A stretch of 64,000 nucleotides of DNA from Halostreptopolyspora alba. Lineage in GTDB: Bacteria > Actinomycetota > Actinomycetes > Streptosporangiales > Streptosporangiaceae. The notes below the pieces were generated by a model. The model worked only from the letters and a program-made list of their open reading frames with translations. It searched no databases and had not been told where the DNA came from. Below, one piece after another: positions 25,777 to 33,972 of the stretch; position 1 is the stretch's first letter; the number at the start of each line of letters is the position of its first letter. The stretch covers positions 1 to 64,000 of the forward strand of contig RJMB01000025.1 in assembly GCA_003725585.1 (NCBI GenBank). The letters are read 5' to 3'. Both the position numbers and the translations under genes were made by a program.

Positions 25777-26147
25777 GCCGGGCACCTCATCCGGGGGCGT
25801 GTTCCGCGATCCGGGTGTCCGGGGGCGACACCGGAGGTTTCCGCGGCGACCACCGGTGCGCGTTCGTGGTCCCTGACCCGTTGGGCGACCGCGATTTCGG
25901 GATTGACGTGGTGGTCCGCGTCCGGAGTTCCCGCACGCGGCGAACCGCGGGAGCGCGTCCAACCAGAATCGGGCCGCGTTTGGGTCGTGTCCTTCCGTAA
26001 AGGGAATGTCACTTCGAAGTTAGAAATTATTCCGACCGCCTACCGGAAAACGCTCTCCTGCCAGCGACGCTTCCGTGCGACACCTCTCCGGTACGGGGAT
26101 CCCTTCTTTCGTCGTGTTGACGGTCGCTCCCAACCTTGAGATCTTTC

Positions 26148-26161
26148 TGGGAGCGCTCCCA
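26148..26161. promoter_or_regulatory. CelR/CebR operator (perfect 14-bp palindrome)
   Basis: TGGGAGCGCTCCCA, identical to the box before cebE, 196 bp upstream of the LPMO start. It places the secreted oxidative enzyme in the same cellobiose-responsive regulon. Confidence 0.92.
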
Positions 26162-26188
26162 AAAACGCAGATATCCCGCACAGTACAT

Positions 26189-26218
26189 GGGTGCGATCGA
26201 TGCCCCCCGATCGCGCCC
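26189..26218 (+). other. Leader hairpin of LPMO transcript
   Basis: Arms GGGTGCGATCG and CGATCGCGCCC pair over 11 bp (one G-U) around an 8-nt loop, 28 bp downstream of the CelR box and 139 bp before the start codon. Possible 5' stabiliser or attenuator. Compare the hairpin before the GH6 gene. Confidence 0.45.
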
Positions 26219-26357
26219 GGAAACGGGAGGCGACACCAGATCGAACCACGGCAATCGCATCCACGCGTCGTAACTGTTTGCGATCAATCAGCAACACTAT
26301 GACCAAGCCGGGGAATCTCATCCCACTTCTCCGGCAGTAACGATTGGACGTTCGATC

Positions 26358-27029
26358 ATGACGCTGAAGCGCACCATGACCACCGCTGTCGGGCTCACCG
26401 GCTTAACCGGTGCCTTCCTCGTGGCGGTCCCCGCGGCCACGGCCCACGCCCACGGCGGCCTGACCTTTCCCGAGACCCGGACCTACGCCTGCTATGTCGA
26501 CGGGAAAGAAGGCGGCAACGGCGGCAACCTCGACCCCACCAACCCGATGTGTGCCACCGCCTGGGAGGAGGACACCTACCCGTTCTGGAACTGGTTCGGC
26601 AACCTCATCTCCGACGCCGACGGGCGGCACCGGGAGATCATCCCCGACGGGGAACTGTGCGGTCCGAGCGAGAGCTTCCAGAGCTTCAACGCGGCCCCGG
26701 CCGACGAGTGGCCCACCACCGAGTTGGAGTCGGGTGCCGACATCACCTTCCGGTACAACGCCTGGGCTCCGCACCCAGGAACCTGGTCGCAGTACGTCAC
26801 CACCGACGACTGGGATCCCGACACTCCACTGACGTGGGACGAACTGGAACCGGCGCCGTTCGACGAGGTGACCGACCCGCCAATGCGCGAGGGCGGCCCC
26901 GAGGGGGCGGAGTACTACTGGGACGCCACCCTGCCGGAGAAGGAGGGCCAGCACATCATCTACTCGATCTGGCAGCGCTCCGACAGCCCGGAAGCCTTCT
27001 ACAACTGTTCTGACGTCCACTTCAGCTAG
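26358..27029 (+). CDS. AA10 lytic polysaccharide monooxygenase (cellulose/chitin-active)
   Basis: 223 aa, ATG at 26358. A Sec or Tat-like signal peptide ends at AHA, exposing His32 as the mature N-terminus (HGGLTFPETRTYAC). With His139 in NAWAPHPGTW it forms the copper histidine brace; Phe214 near the C-terminus (AFYNCSDVHF) is the usual axial residue. Copper LPMOs of family AA10 cut crystalline cellulose or chitin oxidatively. The protein is a bare catalytic domain without CBM, like the small AA10 enzymes of Thermobifida. The CelR box upstream and the GH6 exocellulase downstream argue for cellulose. Substrate preference is inference. Confidence 0.93.
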   Translation: MTLKRTMTTAVGLTGLTGAFLVAVPAATAHAHGGLTFPETRTYACYVDGKEGGNGGNLDPTNPMCATAWEEDTYPFWNWFGNLISDADGRHREIIPDGELCGPSESFQSFNAAPADEWPTTELESGADITFRYNAWAPHPGTWSQYVTTDDWDPDTPLTWDELEPAPFDEVTDPPMREGGPEGAEYYWDATLPEKEGQHIIYSIWQRSDSPEAFYNCSDVHFS

Positions 27030-27406
27030 CCGCGCGGCCCAGCGTTGTGGACTGTCGCGTTCGGTGGCACCGATCACGCGCACGTCGGCGCACCCCGGCC
27101 GCTGGCCGCCTAGAGCCTGATCGGCGCTCCCCTCGTCACGGGAACAGCCACCCCGGTGGCCACAGCGGTCCCGCGCGGGCCCCGTGTCCCCGACGACTGG
27201 AGTGGAACGACGGGCGCCGGCGACCCGATCGGCTCCGACCCCACGTTCGGCCATCCGTCCTTTCCGTGAGGACCGGCCGGGCTGGGCGCGGCCCGACGTG
27301 GCGACCCCCCACTCCACCCGTGCCGAGCTGTTCGGCGACGAGCAGTGACGAACCGGCCGGACAACACGACAGCGAGGAGGTGAGGCCCACCACATAGCCG
27401 CCGTAT

Positions 27407-27420
27407 TGGGAGCGATCCCG
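27407..27420. promoter_or_regulatory. Degenerate CelR/CebR operator
   Basis: TGGGAGCGATCCCG differs from the perfect box at two positions (9 and 14). It lies 77 bp upstream of the GH6 start. CelR family boxes tolerate such changes with weaker binding, so this gene may be less tightly repressed. Confidence 0.65.
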
Positions 27421-27454
27421 CTGTGAGCCCGTGATGGGGCCACGGGCTCACAGC
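27420..27454 (+). other. Leader hairpin of GH6 transcript
   Basis: Perfect 14-bp arms (GCTGTGAGCCCGTG / CACGGGCTCACAGC) around a 7-nt loop. It directly abuts the degenerate CelR box and ends 43 bp before the start codon. Could terminate read-through from the LPMO gene, or shield the 5' end of the GH6 mRNA. Confidence 0.6.
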
Positions 27455-27497
27455 CTCCCACGCACAACGCGAAGGAAATACAAGGAGCGATGGGAAT

Positions 27498-28898
27498 ATG
27501 TTGAAATCCCACCGAAGAAAGAATACCTCCTGGTTGCGGGGCGGTGTGGCCGCGTCGGCCGCACTCGCACTCGGGGCGGGGCTGCTGGCGAGCGGATCAG
27601 CGGCGAGCGCGGAGGAGACCGCTGCCGGGAGCGAAGCGCAACCCCGCCAGGCGGAGAACCCCTACGAGGGGGCCCAGGTCTACGTGAACCCCGAGTGGTC
27701 CGAACAGGCCGCCTCCAGCGGTGGTGCGGCGATCGCCGACGAGCCGACCGCCGTGTGGCTGGACCACCGCAGAGCGATCGAGGAGGGGTCGGCCGGCGAG
27801 AACACCATGGGATTGGAGGACCACCTCGACGAGGCCGTGGACCAGGGAGCCGACCTGATCCAGATCGTGGTTTACAACCTGCCCGGCCGCGACTGCGCCG
27901 CACTGGCCTCCAACGGCGAACTGGAACCCGACGAGATCGACGTCTACGAGAACGACTTCATCGATCCGATCGCCGAGATCATGGACCAGGAGAAGTACTC
28001 CGACCTGGATATCGCGACGATCATCGAGATCGACTCACTGCCCAACCTCATCACCAACGTCGGGGACCGGGAGACCGCGACCCCCGAATGCGACGAGATG
28101 CTGGCCAACGGCAACTACGAACGGGGAGTCGCCTACGCGCTGGAGACGCTGGGTGAGATCCCCAACGTCCACAACTACATCGACATCGGCCACCACGGTT
28201 GGCTGGGCTGGGACGACAACTTCGAGCCCTTCGCCGACCTGGTCGAGGGCATGCTGGACGAGTACGGGGCCTCGGCCGGGGACATCACCGGCTTCGCCGC
28301 CAACGTGGCCAACTACGGTGCCCTGGAGGAGCCCTACTTCGACATCGATGACCAGGCCAGCGACGGCCCGGTACGGGCACAGTCGAGTTGGATCGACTAC
28401 AACAACTACATCGACGAGCTGTCCTACGCCCAGGCGTACCAGGAGCTGTTCTCCCAGCGGCTGGGCCACGAGGTCGGCATGATCATCGACACCTCACGCA
28501 ACGGTTGGGGTGGCCCGGACCGGCCCGACGGTCCCGGGGATCTCAACGCCACCGCGGAGGAGTACGTCGACGACAGCCGCATCGACCGACGGATCCACAC
28601 GGGCAACTGGTGCAACCAGGCCGGCGCGGGGCTGGGTGAGCGGCCGACCGCCGCGCCCGAGCCCGGTATCCACGCCTACTCCTGGATCAAGCCGCCGGGC
28701 GAGTCCGACGGCGCCAGCGAGGAGATCGAGAACGACGAGGGCAAGGGCTTCGACGAGATGTGCGACCCGGACTATGAGGGCAACCCGCGTAACCAGTACA
28801 ACCCCTCGGGTGCCCTGCCGGACGCCCCCTTGTCCGGACACTGGTTCCAGGACCAGTTCGACGAGCTGCTCGCCAACGCCCATCCCCCCGTGGAGTAA
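27498..28898 (+). CDS. GH6 cellobiohydrolase (Cel6B-type exocellulase)
   Basis: 466 aa, ATG at 27498, AAGGAG 10 nt upstream. The N-terminus is a signal peptide with a basic start (MLKSHRRKN) and cleavage near ASAEET. The mature protein is a GH6 catalytic domain: YVNPEWSEQA, YNLPGRDCAALASNGEL with Asp132, IIEIDSLPNL with the catalytic acid Asp179, NYIDIGHHGWLGWDDN, FAANVANY, DTSRNGWGGPDRPDGPGD and PLSGHWFQDQF. Extra loop sequence compared with endoglucanases and the overall match to Thermobifida Cel6B suggest a processive exocellulase acting from non-reducing ends. No CBM2 module is attached, unlike Cel6B, so it depends on catalytic-domain binding. Releases cellobiose, the CebE ligand. Confidence 0.93.
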   Translation: MLKSHRRKNTSWLRGGVAASAALALGAGLLASGSAASAEETAAGSEAQPRQAENPYEGAQVYVNPEWSEQAASSGGAAIADEPTAVWLDHRRAIEEGSAGENTMGLEDHLDEAVDQGADLIQIVVYNLPGRDCAALASNGELEPDEIDVYENDFIDPIAEIMDQEKYSDLDIATIIEIDSLPNLITNVGDRETATPECDEMLANGNYERGVAYALETLGEIPNVHNYIDIGHHGWLGWDDNFEPFADLVEGMLDEYGASAGDITGFAANVANYGALEEPYFDIDDQASDGPVRAQSSWIDYNNYIDELSYAQAYQELFSQRLGHEVGMIIDTSRNGWGGPDRPDGPGDLNATAEEYVDDSRIDRRIHTGNWCNQAGAGLGERPTAAPEPGIHAYSWIKPPGESDGASEEIENDEGKGFDEMCDPDYEGNPRNQYNPSGALPDAPLSGHWFQDQFDELLANAHPPVE

Positions 28899-29110
28899 TG
28901 AAGTTGACCGGTCGAGCTGAGGACGTTCCGAAGGTCGGCTGACGAGTGACACGGGCATCCGGCGGGTCCCGGCCCCAGGCGGCCGGTGACGCGCCGGATG
29001 TCTCTGTCGGCCCTCCCCGGGGCGTCGCGGAACGTCTCGGTCGGTCCGACGTCGAGCGGGGTCGGTGGCGGTCCCACCGGGGAGGTGGCCCGGACCTGAG
29101 CGGCGCGCGG

Positions 29111-29746
29111 TCAGCCGAGCGCGCCCATGACGGTCATCGACGCGACCATACCCAGGCTGCTCAACGAGTCGTGGGCGGGAGGCCGCACGGCGCGTTGGAT
29201 CAGGCAGCCACCGTGTGAGCCCAGCCAGAAGAGGAAGACCGCGGCCGGGAGCGTCGCTGTCCCGCCCAGCGCGCCCGGGCCGTGCGCGTGCTCGTGCTCG
29301 TGTCCGGGCACGCTGCCGCCGTGCGCGGGCGCGAGCAGCACGAGCAGCGCCATGGCCACCAGGTCCACGGTGACGTGGAGCCACTCCCGGCGCCGTGGTA
29401 GCTCGTACCAGGCCCACGCCGCCGTGGCGAGCAGGGTCGCGGCGAGTGGCAGGCGCGCGGGACCGGTCATGCCCACGAGAACCATCGCCCCCATGGCCAG
29501 TGCCATGACCGAGTGGACGCCCCACGTGGACAACGGTGCGGGTATCCGGGTGAGCAGCGGGACGAGGGAACAACCGAATCCGAAGAGCGCCAGGACGAGG
29601 TGTGTGCCCACGTCGATCGCCACGCTCGTCCGCCTCCACTCGGGTGTGCGGGGGTCGTCCCCGGATGGGGTTCCGGCGAGTACCATCCCCGACACGTTTC
29701 GGAGCCAACGTTGCCGGGGCGCTGTATTCGGGTCACGGTCGGTCAC
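29111..29746 (-). CDS. Membrane protein with His-rich loop (DUF5134-like), hypothetical
   Basis: 211 aa, GTG at 29746; an internal ATG at 29686 is the alternative start. Five or six hydrophobic segments can be seen, including SVMALAMGAMVLVGM, LVAMALLVLLA and LPAAVFLFWLGSHGG. A loop with GHEHEHAHG (about residue 150) could bind metal. Similar five-helix DUF5134 proteins occur near copper-handling genes in actinobacteria, but the assignment is weak. Confidence 0.62.
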   Translation of the reverse strand: MTDRDPNTAPRQRWLRNVSGMVLAGTPSGDDPRTPEWRRTSVAIDVGTHLVLALFGFGCSLVPLLTRIPAPLSTWGVHSVMALAMGAMVLVGMTGPARLPLAATLLATAAWAWYELPRRREWLHVTVDLVAMALLVLLAPAHGGSVPGHEHEHAHGPGALGGTATLPAAVFLFWLGSHGGCLIQRAVRPPAHDSLSSLGMVASMTVMGALG

Positions 29747-29842
29747 GTCGATGTCGCCCTTCGTCGGGCCGGCGTCGCTCGTGTCCCGCGTCGGCGGGAC
29801 GGTGGGGTCTTCAACGGTGGGCCGGTGTGCGATACCGTAGTT

Positions 29843-29860
29843 GGTAAGTACTCACTAACC
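29843..29860. promoter_or_regulatory. Imperfect palindrome upstream of NAD(P)-binding protein gene
   Basis: GGTAAGTACTCACTAACC, 12 bp before the start codon in an otherwise GC-rich context, has GGT-AGT / ACT-ACC symmetric ends like operators of TetR-type repressors that control such reductases. No regulator gene is adjacent. Confidence 0.35.
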
Positions 29861-29871
29861 TAGGAGTAGCG

Positions 29872-30537
29872 ATGCGGATCACGATCGTCGCGGCGACCGG
29901 AGGGATCGGCCGCCACCTCCTTGACCAGGCCGTCGCCGCGGGCCACGACGTCACCGCCGCCGTGCGCGACCCGGGGAGGCTCACCCACGAGGTCCGTGGA
30001 GTCGCGGTCGACCTGGCCGACCCGGACCCCGAGGCGTTGCGGTCCGCGGTCGCGGACTCCGACGCGGTGCTCTCCGGGCTGGGTCCACGGTCGGGCTCCG
30101 AGGCGGGCATCGTCTCGCGGGGTACCCGCGCCATCGTCCGGGCGATGCGGGACACCGACGTCGCGCGCCTCGTCGTCGTCAGCGCTGCGCCGGTCGGAAC
30201 GGTGCCGTCCCCCGGACGCCCGAACCCGCCCGCCCGCGACCCCGGCGACGGCGTCATCATGCGGCACGTCCTCGCACCGGTCCTGAAGACCGTGCTCCGC
30301 CGGCACTACACCGACCTGGCGACCATGGAGGACATCCTGCGCGACAGCGAGCTGGAATGGACGAGTGCGCGGCCACCGCGGCTGACCGACAAGCCACTGA
30401 CCGGCACCTACCGCACGGCCTACGAGCGGAACATCCCCGGTGGCCACTCCGTGCCGCGCGCCGACGTCGCCCATTTCATGCTCGGCGCGATCGACCGGCC
30501 CGAGACGGTCCGACGGGCCGTCGGGGTCGCCAGCTAG
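29872..30537 (+). CDS. NAD(P)H-binding SDR-like protein (NmrA/BVR-B type)
   Basis: 221 aa, ATG at 29872 with AGGAG 6 nt upstream. Rossmann fold starting MRITIVAATGGIGRHLLDQA (GxxGxxG variant), then VAVDLADPDPEALRSAVADSDAVLSGLG, VARLVVVSAAPVG and DILRDSELEWTSARPPRLTDKP. This is the biliverdin-reductase-B/NmrA-like atypical SDR group, cytosolic and NADPH-dependent. Substrate unknown. The gene may be transcribed with the broken DUF427 gene that follows. Confidence 0.86.
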   Translation: MRITIVAATGGIGRHLLDQAVAAGHDVTAAVRDPGRLTHEVRGVAVDLADPDPEALRSAVADSDAVLSGLGPRSGSEAGIVSRGTRAIVRAMRDTDVARLVVVSAAPVGTVPSPGRPNPPARDPGDGVIMRHVLAPVLKTVLRRHYTDLATMEDILRDSELEWTSARPPRLTDKPLTGTYRTAYERNIPGGHSVPRADVAHFMLGAIDRPETVRRAVGVAS

Positions 30538-30584
30538 CGCCGTCACTCGGGCGTGGCGAACCCCCAGTGGACGAAGAGGTCGAC

Positions 30585-30939
30585 ATGATTCGTGCCGTAT
30601 GGGACTCGGTGGTGCTGGCCGAGGCCGAGAGGACCGTCACGGTCGAGGGCAACCACTACTTCCCGCCGGAGTCGCCGTACCGGCCACCTCCCCGCCGGCT
30701 CGGGCCGCACGCTGTGCCCGTGGAAGGGCGTCGCCCGCTACTACGACGTGACCGTCGAGGGCCGGACCTGGCGCGACCTCGCCTGGTACTACTCCAGGCC
30801 GACCCCGTTGGCACGCCGGATCAGGGGGCACGTCGCCTTCTCGCCCGCGGTGCGGATCGAGCGTACCGGCGAGCGAACCGAGGACCCCGCCCCGGTCGCG
30901 GGTGGGTGGCTGCGGTCCCTGCTGGGAGGGAGAGAGTGA
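30585..30939 (+). pseudogene. DUF427 protein gene, frameshifted
   Basis: Two frames together reconstruct one DUF427 protein. Frame one from ATG 30585 gives MIRAVWDSVVLAEAERTVTV and then EGNHYFPPES. After about 30672 the homology continues in another frame with LCPWKGVARYYDVTVEG, WRDLAWYYSRPTP and HVAFSPAVRIER to the stop at 30939. In DUF427 proteins NHYFPP and CPWKG belong to one chain. Losing two bases (or gaining one) in the GAGTCGCCGTACC area explains the break. Either a real lesion or a sequencing error. A GAGG ribosome binding site precedes the start. Confidence 0.72.
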
Positions 30940-31267
30940 GCCCGAGCCGGACGCGCGACGAGAACCGCGCCCCATCGACCGAGAAACGGCTCCCCGTCTG
31001 GCGGATCGGTGTCGCCGGGGGCTCGTGGGAATCCTGTGCTGTGTCGGCCCCACGGTGCTGGCCCTGCTCGGGATCGTCAGTGCCGGAACGGCGTTCGTCT
31101 GGGCGACGGATCTCTACGACGGCTACGCCTGGTGGTTCCGCCTCGCTGGGCTCGCGGTGCTCGCCGGCCTGGTGTGGTGGTCGCTGCGCCGACGCGGAGT
31201 GTGCTCGGCGGCTGCCGCGCCCCGCGACGTGAGGGGAATCCCGGTGTGTTCGTCCGGTAAGTCATAA
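30936..31267 (+). pseudogene. MerT-like small membrane protein gene, probable frameshift
   Basis: A GTG at 30936 overlaps the DUF427 stop (GTGA) and encodes a plausible start, PSRTRDENRAPSTEKRLPVW, ending RIGVAGG at about 31020. The rest of the protein, GILCCVGPTVLALLGIVSAG and two membrane helices up to the stop at 31267, is in a different frame. Adding one G to the run of five G at 31017-31021 restores a continuous chain. The CCxGP...LGI motif followed by a second helix resembles mercuric transport protein MerT and related two-helix proteins. A shorter intact product could start at GTG 30902 or GTG 31025 in the second frame. Confidence 0.6.
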
Positions 31268-31274
31268 TTGCCCC

Positions 31275-32177
31275 ATGAAGATCGTGCTTGCCGGTGGTTC
31301 GGGGGCGTTGGGGCGACGGATCGCCGAGGATCTCGCGGCCCGGGGCCACGAGATTGTCGTGCTCAGCCGGTCACCCCGGCCTGGTTCCGCGTTTCGGCAA
31401 GTGAAGTGGGACGGCGAGACGGTCGGCCCCTGGGCGTCGGAACTGTCCGGGGCGGTGGTGGTCAACCTCGCGGGTGAGCTCGTCGACCGGCGCCCAACGG
31501 CCGCGGGGATCGAGCTGCTGACCAGTTCGCGGGTGGCGCCGACCGAGGCACTGGCCAAGGCCGCCGCCGATGCCGCCGAGCCTCCCTCGGTCTGGATCCA
31601 GATGAGCACCCTGGCCATCTTCGGTGACGCTGGCGAGCGGGTCATCGACGAGACGAGCCCGGTCGCCGACGGTCCGCCGCAGATGGCGGGCGTCGCCCGC
31701 GCCTGGGAGGCCGCGGCCGCCGGTGTGCGCGCCACTCGTCGGGTGACGCTGCGCACCTCCGTTGTCCTGGACCGGGACACCCCCGCCCTCAGCCGGCTCA
31801 CCGGTCTCGCCCGGTGGGGCCTCGGCGGCCGGGTCGGGTCCGGGCGCCAGTGGGTGAGCTGGCTGCACATCGGCGACTTCCTCGCCGTCGTGCGCCGCGC
31901 GCTGACGGACCCCGACATGTCGGGGATCGTCCACGTCACCAGCCCCAACCCGGTGCGTAACGCCGAGTTGATGGCGACCCTGCGCCGGCAGTTCCGGCGT
32001 CCCCCCGCACCGCCGACGCCCGAGCCCCTCGTCCGGTTGGGAGCGGTCGTGCTGCGCACCGACCCGTTGCTGGCGCTGACCGGCCGCCACTGCGTGCCCA
32101 CCCGCCTGACCGAGTCGGGTTTCGAGTTCGGCCATCCGCGCCTGGCGCCGGCCCTGGCGAACCTCGTGTCCGGCTGA
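31275..32177 (+). CDS. TIGR01777-family epimerase (YfcH-like, DUF1731)
   Basis: 300 aa, ATG at 31275, 7 bp after the previous stop. MKIVLAGGSGALGRRIAEDL is an extended-SDR nucleotide-binding start; VVNLAGELVDRRPTAAGIELL, SRVAPTEALAKA, WIQMSTLAIFGDAGE and VSWLHIGDFLAVV are typical of TIGR01777 proteins, and the C-terminus (RLTESGFEFGHPRLAPAL) is the DUF1731 tail. The family occurs widely; the E. coli member YfcH has no established substrate. Confidence 0.92.
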   Translation: MKIVLAGGSGALGRRIAEDLAARGHEIVVLSRSPRPGSAFRQVKWDGETVGPWASELSGAVVVNLAGELVDRRPTAAGIELLTSSRVAPTEALAKAAADAAEPPSVWIQMSTLAIFGDAGERVIDETSPVADGPPQMAGVARAWEAAAAGVRATRRVTLRTSVVLDRDTPALSRLTGLARWGLGGRVGSGRQWVSWLHIGDFLAVVRRALTDPDMSGIVHVTSPNPVRNAELMATLRRQFRRPPAPPTPEPLVRLGAVVLRTDPLLALTGRHCVPTRLTESGFEFGHPRLAPALANLVSG

Positions 32178-32317
32178 CGACGACCCCGTGGATCAGCCGG
32201 AGCAGAGGGAGTTGGCGGCGCGGCTGGAGGCGCTCACTCCCGATGCGGGCCGGGAAAGGATCACGCGAGCTGTTCTTCGCCGTGGTGGGTGGGGCATGGA
32301 CGACTGTTGGCGATGCC

Positions 32318-33082
32318 TCAGACGGCTGACCATCCGTTGTCGACCGGGAGGATCGCGCCGCTGATGTTGCTCGCGGCGTCCGAGGCGAGGAAGGCGATGG
32401 CGGCGGCGAGCTCGGAGGGCTCCGCGACGCGTCCGATGTTGGCGGCGTAGTTACCCAGAGCCGTCGGACCAGCGGGGGACCCCGTGGGGTCGACGGATAT
32501 GGAGGTGGCGGTGCCCCCGGGGGCGACGGCGTTGGCCCGGATTCCCCGCTCCCGGTACATCACCGCGGTGGAGCGCACCAGACCGACGAGGCCGTGCTTG
32601 GCGACGGTGTAGGCGGTCCCGGAGGCGCTGCCGCGCAACGACGCCTCCGAGGCGGTGAACACGATCGAGCCCCGACCCTGCTCCAGCATGGCGGGGAGCG
32701 CGGCGCGGGTGAGCAGGAACGGCGCGGTCAGGTCGACGCGCAGCAGTCGTTCCCAGACAGCGTCGCTGACATCGGCCGTGGCGGAGAGGTCGTCCATGAT
32801 CCCGGCGTTGTTGACCAGGATGTCGATACCGCCGAGCCCCTCGGTCGCGGCGCTGACGACCTCGTCGGCGACCTCCTGGTGGCTGAGGTCACCGGCCACG
32901 GTCAGCGCGGTGCCGCCGGAGGCGCGGATCTCCCCGGCCACGTTCTCGGCGGCCTCGGCGTCGAGGTCGGCCACGAGCACCCGCGCTCCCCCGGTCGCCA
33001 GGCGCAGCGCCGTCGCTCGTCCGATGCCCGCGCCCGCCCCGGTGACAATGGCGTTTCGTCCGTCCAGTACTGATTCGGTCAC
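32318..33082 (-). CDS. Short-chain dehydrogenase/reductase
   Basis: 254 aa, GTG at 33082 with GGGAGGG 6 nt upstream. Classical SDR: cofactor motif TGAGAGIGR at about residues 15-23, ADLDAEA after the second strand, DILVNNAGI, catalytic Ser in VFTASEASL and the YxxxK pair in AYTVAKHG, then NAVAPGGT. Binding of NAD rather than NADP is suggested by the Asp at the end of the second strand. It is annotated in many actinobacteria simply as an SDR oxidoreductase; the substrate is not deducible. It is divergent from the EF-G-like gene. Confidence 0.92.
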   Translation of the reverse strand: MTESVLDGRNAIVTGAGAGIGRATALRLATGGARVLVADLDAEAAENVAGEIRASGGTALTVAGDLSHQEVADEVVSAATEGLGGIDILVNNAGIMDDLSATADVSDAVWERLLRVDLTAPFLLTRAALPAMLEQGRGSIVFTASEASLRGSASGTAYTVAKHGLVGLVRSTAVMYRERGIRANAVAPGGTATSISVDPTGSPAGPTALGNYAANIGRVAEPSELAAAIAFLASDAASNISGAILPVDNGWSAV

Positions 33083-33157
33083 GGAATCTCCCTCCCTGTG
33101 CCCCCGCTTCGGGGAAACGTGTTGCCGTCCCCGGGGCGGCCAACGACACTGGCCCGC

Positions 33158-33727
33158 GTGACGTTCCCCCCGTGCGCCGTGCGCGACATCGAGGTTTTGT
33201 TCAAGCGGGCCAGCTGTCAGGGCGGCACCGCCTACGTTCTGGTGGATGTCGAACCGCTTCCCGGAGGTGTGCCAGGGTTCGAGTTCGTCGACGCCGCCGA
33301 ATGGGTCGGTGTCGGCACCACCTCCGTAACTGTCGAGGACCGGCGGGAGTGCGGCCACGCCACCGGTGAGGGCATCCTGCTCACCCTCATCGGTCATTCG
33401 GAGCCGGTGGCGACGTCCGTACCGGAGACCGTGTGGGGGCTGCGTTTCACGTTGCCGCTGCCGGGAGCCGACACCGCCACGCCGGGTACGCTCGCCCACG
33501 CTCTCCGGGAGGGTTTCCCGCTGCTCGGCGAGGAGGGCCGGCCTCTCATCGCGGCCCGCGTGGTGCTGCGCCGTGCGGTACACCACTTCGCGGACTCGCT
33601 TCCCCGAACGTTCCGCGATGCGGGAGTCCGGGCGGCCCACGACACCGCGCGGCGGATCACCGGGGTTCCTCGCGGCGGCGTCGCCTGGGGGCACCCACCG
33701 CTTCTCGGGGATGTGGTCGCGCGATGA
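33158..33727 (+). CDS. Hypothetical protein with EF-G domain IV-like features
   Basis: 189 aa if it starts at GTG 33158; GTG 33098 or 33179 are alternatives because no clear ribosome binding site is visible. The frame has strong third-position GC and sensible composition over its whole length, unlike the opposite strand. The order VLVDVEPLPGG...GFEFVDA, then REGFPLLGEEGRPLIAARVVLRRAVHH (in two parts), then an Ala-rich helical end recalls domain IV of elongation factor G (VxVEPLP...FEFVDKI...G.P..DV.V.L.D...H). A stand-alone domain IV protein would be unusual. The resemblance is from memory and should be treated as tentative. Confidence 0.55.
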   Translation: MTFPPCAVRDIEVLFKRASCQGGTAYVLVDVEPLPGGVPGFEFVDAAEWVGVGTTSVTVEDRRECGHATGEGILLTLIGHSEPVATSVPETVWGLRFTLPLPGADTATPGTLAHALREGFPLLGEEGRPLIAARVVLRRAVHHFADSLPRTFRDAGVRAAHDTARRITGVPRGGVAWGHPPLLGDVVAR

Positions 33728-33912
33728 GGGTGGCTCCCTCCCCCTTCCCGATGTCCCCGGTTCCTCCGCCTCGAGGGTGAGGCCGCCCCTCCGCGCCCGC
33801 TCGCCCACACCGCCATGCGCGGTGCCGACCGTGCAGGAAGCGCACCTCGGGCGGCCGTGGTGCGCCACCGGAAGATCGCCCCTGGTGTCCCAACGCTGAC
33901 CAGGTCACAGGA

Positions 33913-33936
33913 GTTGCATACATTTCGGATACAATC
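33913..33936. promoter_or_regulatory. Possible GntR operator/promoter upstream of tcuA-like gene
   Basis: GTTGCATACA and GGATACAATC are imperfect inverted repeats 4 bp apart in an AT-rich patch 37 bp before the start codon. The half-site TTG-ATAC resembles FadR/VanR-type GntR operators, and a GntR gene of that class lies at the other end of the flavoprotein gene. TACAAT may double as a -10 element. Confidence 0.4.
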
Positions 33937-33972
33937 ATGGTGTTTCGTGGAACCCCACCGAATCGAGGCTCT

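Larger units (their letters stand above)
25777..26357. other. Regulatory region upstream of LPMO gene
   Basis: 580 bp with no convincing gene. The right half is unusually AT-rich for this DNA (25980-26050 and 26160-26350) and holds the CelR box at 26148, a partial copy of the box (GCTCCCA) at 26126-26132 and a leader hairpin at 26189. The LPMO mRNA therefore probably has a leader of well over 100 nt. Confidence 0.55.
27030..27497. other. Intergenic region between LPMO and GH6 genes
   Basis: A 468-bp gap. It contains a degenerate CelR box at 27407 and a very strong hairpin at 27420 just before the GH6 ribosome binding site. Open frames in the rest look like shadows. The two cellulolytic genes are probably transcribed separately. 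Confidence 0.5.

Noticed and set aside
32188..32364. 58-codon GTG frame between the epimerase and SDR genes
   Set aside because: No ribosome binding site, no recognisable family, and its 3' third overlaps the SDR coding sequence on the other strand.
33083..33868. Upstream extension of the SDR frame on the minus strand
   Set aside because: The sequence is low-complexity and Arg/Gly-rich; the plus strand carries a frame with proper codon use instead.
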